Source: an uncultured Flavobacteriales bacterium
Lineage (GTDB): Bacteria > Bacteroidota > Bacteroidia > Flavobacteriales_D > Crocinitomicaceae
DNA length: 64,000 bases
Assembly: GCA_905480145.1 (NCBI GenBank)
Contig: CAJQPA010000025.1
Span: 1 to 64,000, forward strand
Direction: 5' to 3'
The notes below the pieces were generated by a model that was not told the origin of the DNA, made no database searches, and was given only the letters and a program-made list of their open reading frames with translations. Of the stretch, positions 25,858 to 34,086 are shown one piece after another. Both the position numbers and the translations under genes were made by a program. The stretch's first letter is position 1; each line of letters begins with the position of its first letter.

Positions 25858-26676
25858 ATGAAAACCAAGAATTTTATTGTTCCTCATGACTTTACCGATG
25901 TTAGTAATATCGCTTTAGATCATGCCATTGCAACTGCACAGCCATATGATGCAGAAATATTCTTACTTCATGTTGTTGCTAAGAATAAAGAAATTGTTGA
26001 TGCGGAAAACAGATTGGCAGAAGTTGTTGCCAACTACAAGTCAGACGTAAAGATCACACCTTCTATTCGTGTTGGAAATATTTTTGAAGACATTGGGGAC
26101 TTCGCTGCAGAGCATCATGCAGACCTTATTTTTATGGGTATTCATGGAACTCAAGGTTGGCAGCATTTAACAGGAATGAACGCATTAAAAGTAGTTACTC
26201 ACTCCTCTGTTCCTTTTATTGTTTTACAAGAAACAACTCCTAAAGAAACGGGGTATGATGACATTGTTCTTCCATTAGATTTAAACAAAGAAACTAAGCA
26301 AAAATTAGCGAATGTTTCAAATATTGCGAAGTACTTCAAGTCTAATGTTCACATTGTTATTCCACAAGAGTCTGACGAGTTTTTATCTCACAAGGTAAAG
26401 GCCAATGTAATATTTGCTAAAAAATATTTAGAAGAAAGAAATATTTCAATCACTATTACTGAGGTTCCTAGTAATGGTTTTGACAATGAAGTGATTAAAC
26501 ATGCTGTTAGTATTGACGCAGACTTAATTGCTATCATGAACTTAAATAAAAGTAATGTATTTGGTGTTTTAACTGCTAATCATGAAGAGTATATCATGAC
26601 GAACGATGCTAAGATTCCTGTTATGATTATGAATCCTATTGAAGGAATTACAACTCTTTCTGTTGATTTTAACTAA
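25858..26676 (+). CDS. Universal stress protein, tandem UspA domains
   Basis: A 272-residue cytosolic protein made of two UspA-like domains (about 1-140 and 141-272). The first has VPHDFTDVSNIALDHAIATAQPYDAEIFLLHVV and GTQGWQHLTGMNALKVVTHSSVPFIVLQE. That carries a G-2x-G-9x-G(S/T)-like ATP loop only in altered form, so nucleotide binding is uncertain. The second domain is more divergent. Universal stress proteins aid survival under starvation or damage; the precise role here is unknown. A strong terminator at 26697 ends the gene. Confidence 0.88.
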   Translation: MKTKNFIVPHDFTDVSNIALDHAIATAQPYDAEIFLLHVVAKNKEIVDAENRLAEVVANYKSDVKITPSIRVGNIFEDIGDFAAEHHADLIFMGIHGTQGWQHLTGMNALKVVTHSSVPFIVLQETTPKETGYDDIVLPLDLNKETKQKLANVSNIAKYFKSNVHIVIPQESDEFLSHKVKANVIFAKKYLEERNISITITEVPSNGFDNEVIKHAVSIDADLIAIMNLNKSNVFGVLTANHEEYIMTNDAKIPVMIMNPIEGITTLSVDFN

Positions 26677-26696
26677 ACGACGTTATTAGAATAATT

Positions 26697-26729
26697 AAAA
26701 AGGCTGAAACAAATGTTTCAGCCTTTTTT
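26697..26729. terminator. Bidirectional terminator between uspA-like and cyclase genes
   Basis: Arms AAAAAGGCTGAAAC (26697-26710) and GTTTCAGCCTTTTT (26715-26728) with the 4-nt loop AAAT. A-run and T-run on both sides allow termination of both convergent genes; the cyclase stop is at 26732. Confidence 0.88.
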
Positions 26730-26731
26730 GT

Positions 26732-29700
26732 TTAGTACTCATTTCTTTCTAATCTTTCTATCACCTCTCGAAGGTTTTGTTGTTTCTTTTTCCTTCTCGT
26801 CTTTATTGATGTTTTAGTAAAGTACTTGTGTGCCTTTAAAAACTTCACTTGCACCTCATCCCATTGCTTTGTGCCTTCCATTTTACCGTGTTCTATTAGC
26901 TCTCTGCATAGACGATCCGCAATCTCATGAAAGTCATCTCTACCCAGGTAGTCAAGATCAGCATCACAAATTATTTCCTCTAGTTGGTTTTTTGGTTTGT
27001 GTGGTATTTCTGTAACATAAATAAGTTCTTTTATTTTATCAATGTTTTTTTGCGTATAGCCATAGTTTGGTAAAATTTCTTGAGCCATTCTAGCACCAAT
27101 CGTTTCGTTATGATCATACTTCTCGACAAATCCGGCATCATGGTATGAAGCCGCGGATTTAAGTAAAAACAGACCTTCATCTGTTACACCTTCAGAGAGC
27201 GCAATCCTCTCTACAGAATTAACAACATCCTTTGTGTGCGCAATACTATGGTAGTGTAAATTTTTCGACAGACCCTTCTCAAGCGTTTTAACAATATGCC
27301 TTTCTGCTTTGTAATAATTAATTGAACTGTATTGGTGTAGGTTTACAATTTCCTGAAATCTCTTATTTGGTTCTATTCCTTCACCCTTTAAAGAGAGTTC
27401 AGACTTAATTCTATCAACAACATACATGTCTATTTCTTCACCACTTTTTGTCAACACCTTCTTCATATACCGACATTCAAAGTATGGTTCAATAAGCTCG
27501 TAAGTTGTCCCTGTAATTGTAACTGTCTCTGGCTCGCCCATCATTTCCATTCGCTGAGCTTGGTTCACCGTCCTCCCCCAAACATCATAAGCTAAACGTG
27601 TACTTCCGATTACACCTGCCGTAACTTCTCCGGTGTTTATTCCTAAGCGCAACGTCCAGTATTCTCCACCGTTTGCAATCGCGTCATTTTTTCTTTTTTG
27701 CATATATGACTGTATTTGCAAAGCAGCAGTACAAGCATCTATTGGGTTGGTTTTATTTCTAACGGGAACCCCACCCGCACACATATAAGCGTCTCCAATT
27801 GTTTTTATCTTTTCAAGGTTATTTTTTGCTATAATTCTATCAAACTTCGTGAAGTAAACATCCAATTTTTTCACAAGTTCTGAGGCAGAGACACGGTCAG
27901 CTATTTTTGTAAAACCAACAAAGTCCGTAAACAAGACAGATGCCATATTATAACTTCTTGCACTCGCTTTTCCTTTTTTCTTAAGCTCCTCAGCCATTGA
28001 TTCGGGAATTACATTTTTTAAAAGGTTTTCCGTTTTATCTTTTTCACGTTGTAATTCTTTCTGCTGTTTAACAACTTTATTTCTTTCTTCTTCTAACTTT
28101 TCTTTTTGTCTTTCTATTTTCTTTTTTTGTTGATTGATTTCTTTTGTTCTTTCTGTTATTTTCATTTCAAGCATGACCTGGGCTCTTCGTCCAGCATCAA
28201 TTCTTTTCTTAAAATATAACCATATCACCAATGCCAATAATAACGCCGCCACAACCCAAAAAAGCCATGTTAACCAAAACGGTGTGGCAATAATTAAATT
28301 TAGTTCTGCTGGTTGTTGACTCCATGGACCATCCTGAAGTCGTGCAAAAACAATTAGTTTATAAGTCCCGTGTGATAAAGAATTAAAGTGGAGTTCATTT
28401 TGATTTCCAAGAATCATATCGCCCTCGTCGGAGCCTTCTAAAACATATTTGTAGTTAATCTGCTCTGGGTTACTTACGTCGGACGGTTGAAATTTTAGAG
28501 AAAAACTTCTTTGTTTATAGGATAAGTAAATTTCTTTTGTTTTTGAAATGTGCTTTATCAAAGGAGAGTTTTCCTGGCCAGGTTTTAGCCATTCATTTTC
28601 CAAACCAAACTTTGAAAAAGCGACATCAATGTTTGTAATATTTCTACTTAACTTTTCAGGATCAAAATAATTATACCCATAAATTCCACCAAAATATAAT
28701 ATACCCTTGGAAGAACGCATGTAAGCACCTAAATTAAACTCTTTACTCATGAGTCCATCAATCTCTTTAAAGTTGTTGATTTCTCCTGTAACTGTGTTTA
28801 TGTTGCACAACCCGCGGTTTGTGCTTAACCAAAGCTCATTTTTTTTCCCGGAAACAATACCATATATTACATTGTTAGGTAACCCCTGATCCTTATTAAA
28901 TGCTATAGATTCTTTGGCTCGTTCATTCCAAAGAATAAGGCCTGCCCCCATCGTTCCAAACCAATATTCTCCTGGTTTTTCTTGATAAATAGAGGTAATA
29001 TATTCTGTTGAATTTTCTCTTATTTTAAAATTGAACTCATAAGGTCTTATCTCCAACTCTCCATCTTTGTCAATCAATAAATTAAGTCCGCCAGTGCTAG
29101 TTGCAAACCAAATTAGACCGTCCAAATCTTTAAACACCTCACGGCACAAGCCTTTTGATATAGTGTTTGACACTTCTCTTGAATTATGCTCAAACTTTTT
29201 AAATACATCTGTAGTTTGATTATATAAGAGCACTCCGTCTTTCGTCCCAAGCCAATATAAACTCTCTTTCCAATGAACAATTGAATATATGCGTTTATGT
29301 TTTACGTCATTAAAACCCTTTTTTTCTATTCGTTCATATAGATGGCTCGTTTCGTTTATGTGTAGCTTATAAAAGCCATCTGTTGTTCCTACGAGTAGTT
29401 TACTTTTATCAATAACGTGTAAAGATAAAACAGAGCCTATAATCCGTTTTCCTTCTACGGGAAGTTGTCTAAATAAGCCTGTTTTATTATCTTTTCTTGT
29501 CACCGATTGATCGGTGCCAATATATACAAAGTCATTTTTTTTATCTTCACTAAAACTCCACACACTGGGTGTTGGAATTCCTTTTTCAGGGTTTCCACTT
29601 GGGCCAACCCCTAATATTCCTTTGTTATATGGGTTAAATGTGGAAAGCCCTCTTTGAGAACCAATCCAAACCGTTCCCAAAGCATCTTTATATATAAGGT

Positions 29701-30595
29701 TTATTTGATTGAACAACAGTGCGTCTTTTTGAAATAAATCCTCAGTGAAATAGTCTATTTTTTTATTCTCATTTAATATAAACAAGCCATTATTAGTCGT
29801 TGTTATTATCCATCCAAAACTCTTTTGATAATAAAGGTCAGAAATGCTTTGAGCACCCTTTTTTTCGTTGAAAAATGGAAACTTTAATTTATTTTCTTTG
29901 GTTTTTAAATCAAGCTCTAAAACACCTTTGCTCGTTGCTATAAGCAGTTTGTTTTTAGCCCCATCATCAATGAGTTTATTAATTTTAAATTGCTCATTAA
30001 TTTTTATATTATCTACATCGTTTCCTTTTAAAGAATATACGTAATTCTCTTCACATGAAATATATAATTCATCTTTGTTGATAACAACAAGGCCTGTTGT
30101 TCTTTTTGACGGTACTTTATGATAGTAACTTCGGAAGGTTTGTGTTTTTGTATTGAAACTATAAAGCCCCGACTCCACAGTTGTCAGCCAAATATTGCCT
30201 TTAGAGTCTTTGCTAAGTCCATTAATTTGGGTGGTTGCGTTTCCGGCGATAAAAAATGTTTGAAACGTTTCTTTATTAAAATCATAAAGTGTCAAACCAT
30301 TGTTTGTCCCAAACCATAAATTGCTGTTTTCTCCTTTAATAGAAGTTGTAATGTATTCACTTTCTAGACCTTCTACTTCATCCGATGAAAAGACCTCAAA
30401 ACTTTTTCCATCATATCTATTTAACCCATCTTGAGTTCCAATCCAAAGCGAGTTTAGGTCGTCTTGGACTATTGATAAAACAGAGCTTTGGGAGAGACCA
30501 TCATTAATCGTATAGTTTTTAAACTTCAATCCCGCTTGAGACCACGTTGAATGTCCTAAAAACAGACAGAAAACTATAAAAATCCACTTAATCAT
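26732..30595 (-). CDS. Sensor propeller - adenylate cyclase - HD-domain fusion protein
   Basis: A 1287-residue membrane receptor. Signal peptide (1-19), two-component-regulator-type beta-propeller repeats (about 20-640, units like GLSQSSVLSIVQDDLNSLWIGT), a Y_Y_Y-type domain (about 690-760), one transmembrane helix (about 772-795), a coiled coil (about 800-860), a class III nucleotide cyclase domain (about 868-1060) and an HD domain (about 1090-1260). Cyclase residues look intact: metal Asp in FTDFVGFTKI, IKTIGDAYM, then AYDVWG and NQAQR (transition-state Asn and Arg). Lys and Asp at the base-selecting places indicate ATP rather than GTP. The HD part has HYHSIAHTKDVV, ASYHDAGF and CDADLDYLGR. 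This sensor normally ends in a histidine kinase; here the output is a cyclase. Confidence 0.88.
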   Translation of the reverse strand: MIKWIFIVFCLFLGHSTWSQAGLKFKNYTINDGLSQSSVLSIVQDDLNSLWIGTQDGLNRYDGKSFEVFSSDEVEGLESEYITTSIKGENSNLWFGTNNGLTLYDFNKETFQTFFIAGNATTQINGLSKDSKGNIWLTTVESGLYSFNTKTQTFRSYYHKVPSKRTTGLVVINKDELYISCEENYVYSLKGNDVDNIKINEQFKINKLIDDGAKNKLLIATSKGVLELDLKTKENKLKFPFFNEKKGAQSISDLYYQKSFGWIITTTNNGLFILNENKKIDYFTEDLFQKDALLFNQINLIYKDALGTVWIGSQRGLSTFNPYNKGILGVGPSGNPEKGIPTPSVWSFSEDKKNDFVYIGTDQSVTRKDNKTGLFRQLPVEGKRIIGSVLSLHVIDKSKLLVGTTDGFYKLHINETSHLYERIEKKGFNDVKHKRIYSIVHWKESLYWLGTKDGVLLYNQTTDVFKKFEHNSREVSNTISKGLCREVFKDLDGLIWFATSTGGLNLLIDKDGELEIRPYEFNFKIRENSTEYITSIYQEKPGEYWFGTMGAGLILWNERAKESIAFNKDQGLPNNVIYGIVSGKKNELWLSTNRGLCNINTVTGEINNFKEIDGLMSKEFNLGAYMRSSKGILYFGGIYGYNYFDPEKLSRNITNIDVAFSKFGLENEWLKPGQENSPLIKHISKTKEIYLSYKQRSFSLKFQPSDVSNPEQINYKYVLEGSDEGDMILGNQNELHFNSLSHGTYKLIVFARLQDGPWSQQPAELNLIIATPFWLTWLFWVVAALLLALVIWLYFKKRIDAGRRAQVMLEMKITERTKEINQQKKKIERQKEKLEEERNKVVKQQKELQREKDKTENLLKNVIPESMAEELKKKGKASARSYNMASVLFTDFVGFTKIADRVSASELVKKLDVYFTKFDRIIAKNNLEKIKTIGDAYMCAGGVPVRNKTNPIDACTAALQIQSYMQKRKNDAIANGGEYWTLRLGINTGEVTAGVIGSTRLAYDVWGRTVNQAQRMEMMGEPETVTITGTTYELIEPYFECRYMKKVLTKSGEEIDMYVVDRIKSELSLKGEGIEPNKRFQEIVNLHQYSSINYYKAERHIVKTLEKGLSKNLHYHSIAHTKDVVNSVERIALSEGVTDEGLFLLKSAASYHDAGFVEKYDHNETIGARMAQEILPNYGYTQKNIDKIKELIYVTEIPHKPKNQLEEIICDADLDYLGRDDFHEIADRLCRELIEHGKMEGTKQWDEVQVKFLKAHKYFTKTSIKTRRKKKQQNLREVIERLERNEY

Positions 30596-30607
30596 GGTTT
30601 TTGCTGT

Positions 30608-31120
30608 TTAATTTACCGGTGGAGTATCAATTTTAATTGCAGCATTTTCCAAATCTCTATCAAACAAATATAACCCTCCTTTATCAGACCCTATTAGTTT
30701 TATTTTATCTAGAATAGTTCTTGCCAGAGCCTCTTCTTCCAGCTGCTCAGAAACATACCATTGTATAAAGTTATGTGTGGAGTAATCTTTCTCTTGAAGA
30801 CAAATATCCACAAGGTTATTAATGCTTTCTGTCACCCTTAATTCGTGATCTAATAACAACTGGAAAACATCTTCAATACCCTTAAATGTGGGTTTAGGAA
30901 CTGAAAGACCAGGAACAACAGCTACTCCTCCCCTCTCGTTGATAAACTTTATCAGTTTGAGCATATGAAATCTTTCTTCATCGGAGTGTGTATATAAAAA
31001 CTTAGATGTTCCATTAAGCCCTTGTGTTTCTGCCCAAGAAGCCATTGATAAATAAAACTGTGAAGACGAGGCTTCTTTCTCTACTTGTTCGTTTAGTGCT
31101 TTTTCTACTCTTTTATTCAT
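30608..31120 (-). CDS. ftnA: Ferritin
   Basis: A 170-residue four-helix iron-storage protein that oxidises Fe(II) and stores ferric mineral in a 24-mer. Ferroxidase ligands are visible: Glu in QVEKEASSSQFYLSMASWAE, HSDEERFHMLKLIKF (Glu and His), and the later helix Glu/Gln in QWYVSEQLEEEALARTIL. Length fits bacterial FtnA. It ends 12 bp before the start of the cyclase gene, so it may share a transcript; its own promoter is likely upstream of 31120, where TATATTTA lies about 35 nt ahead. Confidence 0.93.
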   Translation of the reverse strand: MNKRVEKALNEQVEKEASSSQFYLSMASWAETQGLNGTSKFLYTHSDEERFHMLKLIKFINERGGVAVVPGLSVPKPTFKGIEDVFQLLLDHELRVTESINNLVDICLQEKDYSTHNFIQWYVSEQLEEEALARTILDKIKLIGSDKGGLYLFDRDLENAAIKIDTPPVN

Positions 31121-31182
31121 GTCTCTTAATTATGTTCAATTGTTCTTACTAATTGCTTTAAATATAATTCTAAAATATAACA

Positions 31183-31190
31183 TATCTTTG
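31183..31190 (+). promoter_or_regulatory. -7 element five bases before the rnr start
   Basis: TATCTTTG matches TAnnTTTG. TATTG separates it from the ATG at 31196, making a leaderless or nearly leaderless mRNA likely. TTTA at 31157-31160 (22-bp spacer) is a possible -33. Confidence 0.5.
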
Positions 31191-31195
31191 TATTG

Positions 31196-33331
31196 ATGTC
31201 AAAACATAAAAAACCGCATAAAAAACTCAAATTGAGTTTATCCCATACAATAAGAAAAGTCTTCACTGAAAACAGCGATAGCACTCTAAATCATAAACAA
31301 GTTTGTTCATTTATAAATGTTCGAGAGGGAGCTATAAGAAAGCTTGTATATAGTGTTTTAGAAGATCTTGCTAAGTCAGGTTTTCTAAAAAAGAATGGTT
31401 ACAGTGCTTATACTTTAAATAATAATGAACATTTATATGAAGGTTATATTCAACTAACAGCCAGGAAAGCTGGTTTTGTAATCATCGATGATCCAGACAT
31501 CAATGACATATTTGTTGCTCCGCAAGATTTAGGTCAGGCGATTGGTGGCGACCTTGTAAAGGTCAGAGTCACTAAGAAGGGGAGAAAAAGATTGGAGGGT
31601 GAAGTTGTTGAAGTTGTCAATAGAGAGCGTTCGCAATTTGTGGGGACCATACAGTTGCATGAAAAATATGCCTTTTTAGTGCCTGACAATCCGAGAGTTG
31701 GGATAAACTTATTCATCCCAAAAGAAAAATTAAACGGGGCAAAAGACAATGACAAAGCCATCGGAAAAATTACTGTTTGGCCTAAAACAGCGCAAAATCC
31801 TTATGGAGAAATATTAGAGGTTTTAGGAAATAATGGTGGAAACGATACTGAGATGATTAGTATTTTAATCAATCAAGGTTTAGATTATAAGTTCCCTCCT
31901 GAAGTACTTTCGGAAGCTGAAAAAATTCATTTGGAATTGGATAAACAAGAAGTGAAAAGTCGTCGTGATTTCCGAGACGTTACAACCTTAACAATTGACC
32001 CGGTCGATGCCAAAGATTTTGATGATGCCATATCCTTCCAAAAATTAGAAAATGGACACTATGAAATTGGGGTGCACATCGCTGATGTTAGCCATTATGT
32101 TCAACCAGGTAGTCCAATGGATGTTGAGGCATTAAAACGATCTAACTCTGTTTATCTGGTTGATCGAGTTGTTCCAATGTTACCAGAACAACTTTCAAAT
32201 TTAGTTTGTTCACTGCGCCCAAATGAAGACAAGTTTAGTTTTTCTTCCGTTTTCGAAGTTGATGAAAATGGAAAGCTTTATAATCAGTGGTTTGGTAAAA
32301 CCGTTATCCATTCCAATCGCAGGTTTACATATGAAGAGGCCCAAGAGATTATTGAAGGTAAAGAAGGAGATTTCCAATCAGAAATACTTATTCTCGATAA
32401 AATAGCTAAAATTTTGCGAAAATCAAGATTAAAAAAGGGAGCTATGAACATTGAGAGCGAAGAGGTTCGTTTTAAATTAGACGAAGAAGGCTTCCCGATT
32501 GATGTGGTTATTAAGACATCGAAAGATGCTCACAAGTTAGTTGAAGAGTTTATGCTCTTAGCAAATAAAAAGGTTGCAACATTTATTAACACCTCAAAAA
32601 AAGGTAAAAATATAATCCCGTTTGTTTACCGTTGTCATGATAAACCTAACCCTGAAAAAATTGATTTATTCAACACTTTCATAAGAAAGTTTGGTTATGA
32701 TATAGACATCACAAACCCACACGAAATATCAAAAAACATCAATGCCTTGCTAGCCGATATTCGATATAAAAACGAATTCTCTTTGATACAAACAATGGCC
32801 ATTCGATCTATGGCAAAAGCAACTTATGAAACCGATAATATTGGTCATTACGGCTTATCTTTTGAACACTATACTCACTTCACCTCTCCTATACGAAGGT
32901 ACGCTGATTTAGTTGTACACAGAATCGTTCAGGAAGAGTTGACTAATAAGAAGCATAAGTATGGAAACGATTTGAATGATATTTGTAAAAGAATATCCCG
33001 TATGGAAAGAAAAGCTGTTGAGGCAGAAAGAGAAAGTACGAAGTATTTTCAAACTCTTTTTATGGTTGATAAAATCGGAGAAACTTTTGAAGGTACTGTT
33101 TCTGGTGTAGCTGAATTTGGAATTTTTGTTCGGTTGGATGAAAATAAGTGCGAGGGAATGATACCTATGAATGACATTCCAGGTGATCGTTTTTTCTTCG
33201 ATGCAGAAAAGTTTGTTGTTATCGGTAGTAAAACCAAAAAAGAATACAACTTTGGAGATAAAGTAAAGGTAAAGGTCTTTGAAGTTTCCACTAAGAAGCG
33301 CCAAATAAACCTCGACTTGGTAATCGATTAA
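31196..33331 (+). CDS. rnr: Ribonuclease R
   Basis: A 711-residue processive 3'-5' exoribonuclease that degrades structured RNA and helps ribosome and tmRNA quality control. In order: an N-terminal winged-helix-like segment (about 1-80), cold-shock OB folds (about 80-230), the RNB catalytic domain (about 255-580) with TIDPVDAKDFDDAISF carrying the active-site aspartates and YTHFTSPIRRYADLVVHR, and a C-terminal S1 domain (about 625-705, GETFEGTVSGVAEFGIFVRLDENKCEGMI). The ATG at 31196 is chosen over the in-frame TTG one codon upstream. The end overlaps the convergent LytTR gene by 4 bp. Confidence 0.96.
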   Translation: MSKHKKPHKKLKLSLSHTIRKVFTENSDSTLNHKQVCSFINVREGAIRKLVYSVLEDLAKSGFLKKNGYSAYTLNNNEHLYEGYIQLTARKAGFVIIDDPDINDIFVAPQDLGQAIGGDLVKVRVTKKGRKRLEGEVVEVVNRERSQFVGTIQLHEKYAFLVPDNPRVGINLFIPKEKLNGAKDNDKAIGKITVWPKTAQNPYGEILEVLGNNGGNDTEMISILINQGLDYKFPPEVLSEAEKIHLELDKQEVKSRRDFRDVTTLTIDPVDAKDFDDAISFQKLENGHYEIGVHIADVSHYVQPGSPMDVEALKRSNSVYLVDRVVPMLPEQLSNLVCSLRPNEDKFSFSSVFEVDENGKLYNQWFGKTVIHSNRRFTYEEAQEIIEGKEGDFQSEILILDKIAKILRKSRLKKGAMNIESEEVRFKLDEEGFPIDVVIKTSKDAHKLVEEFMLLANKKVATFINTSKKGKNIIPFVYRCHDKPNPEKIDLFNTFIRKFGYDIDITNPHEISKNINALLADIRYKNEFSLIQTMAIRSMAKATYETDNIGHYGLSFEHYTHFTSPIRRYADLVVHRIVQEELTNKKHKYGNDLNDICKRISRMERKAVEAERESTKYFQTLFMVDKIGETFEGTVSGVAEFGIFVRLDENKCEGMIPMNDIPGDRFFFDAEKFVVIGSKTKKEYNFGDKVKVKVFEVSTKKRQINLDLVID

Positions 33332-34083
33332 ACTTGATTGATTTTTTTAGTCAATGCCTCTCTGTAAGACCCTCCTATTGGAATAACTTTTTCAATATTT
33401 TCTATTGTCAGGTTAGGATTTTCTATTGTAGCTATTTTATCCAGACGGATAATATAAGATCGGTGAACGCGCAAAAACTCTTCATTACCCATTTTGGCTT
33501 CAATATCTTTCATTGTGGAATGAATCGTATACCGCTTATCCAAGGTATGAATAACAACATAATCCTTTAATGCTTCAATGTAATATATGTCGCTTGTTTT
33601 TAACTTAACTAACTTACTGTTTGACTTAACAAAAATATAACCTTTACTCTCTTCCTTATTTTCAATTATTGAAAATAATAAATCTCTTTCTTTGACCAAC
33701 TCTTGTTCTTTACTATGCTTATATATGGCCATTTCAATAGTTGTATGTAAATCTATTTCTTTAAATGGTTTTAATATATAACCGTAAGGCTCTGTTATTT
33801 TTGCTTTTGATAAAGTTAATTCGTCTGCATAAGCCGTTAAAAAAATAATTGGTATCGACAGGTTTTTTTTAATAGTATCCGCTGCCTCAATGCCATTCAT
33901 TTCGCCTTTCAACATAATATCCATAAGTACAATGTCTGGATTTTCCGAATTAGCTAACTCAATCGCTTTTTCTCCTGTAGCAGATGCACCCACAACATTA
34001 TACCCTAATTTCTTAAGGCTATGCTGAATATCTTTCGAAACGATTGACTCATCTTCTACTACTAATACGTTTATTTTAGACAT
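33328..34083 (-). CDS. LytTR-family response regulator
   Basis: A 251-residue transcription factor with an N-terminal receiver domain and a C-terminal LytTR DNA-binding domain. Phosphate acceptor Asp55 is in IVLMDIMLKGEMNG, with acidic pair VVEDES (10-12) and Lys in ILKPFKE. The LytTR part (about 148-250) has LKTSDIYYIEALKDYVVIHTLDKRYTIHSTMKDIE and FLRVHRSYIIRLDKI. The gene starts 3 bp beyond the stop of the histidine kinase gene, so they form a two-component system. The kinase of this pair belongs to the HisKA_2 type, which in other bacteria also often pairs with single RRs. Confidence 0.93.
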   Translation of the reverse strand: MSKINVLVVEDESIVSKDIQHSLKKLGYNVVGASATGEKAIELANSENPDIVLMDIMLKGEMNGIEAADTIKKNLSIPIIFLTAYADELTLSKAKITEPYGYILKPFKEIDLHTTIEMAIYKHSKEQELVKERDLLFSIIENKEESKGYIFVKSNSKLVKLKTSDIYYIEALKDYVVIHTLDKRYTIHSTMKDIEAKMGNEEFLRVHRSYIIRLDKIATIENPNLTIENIEKVIPIGGSYREALTKKINQV

Positions 34084-34086
34084 TAC

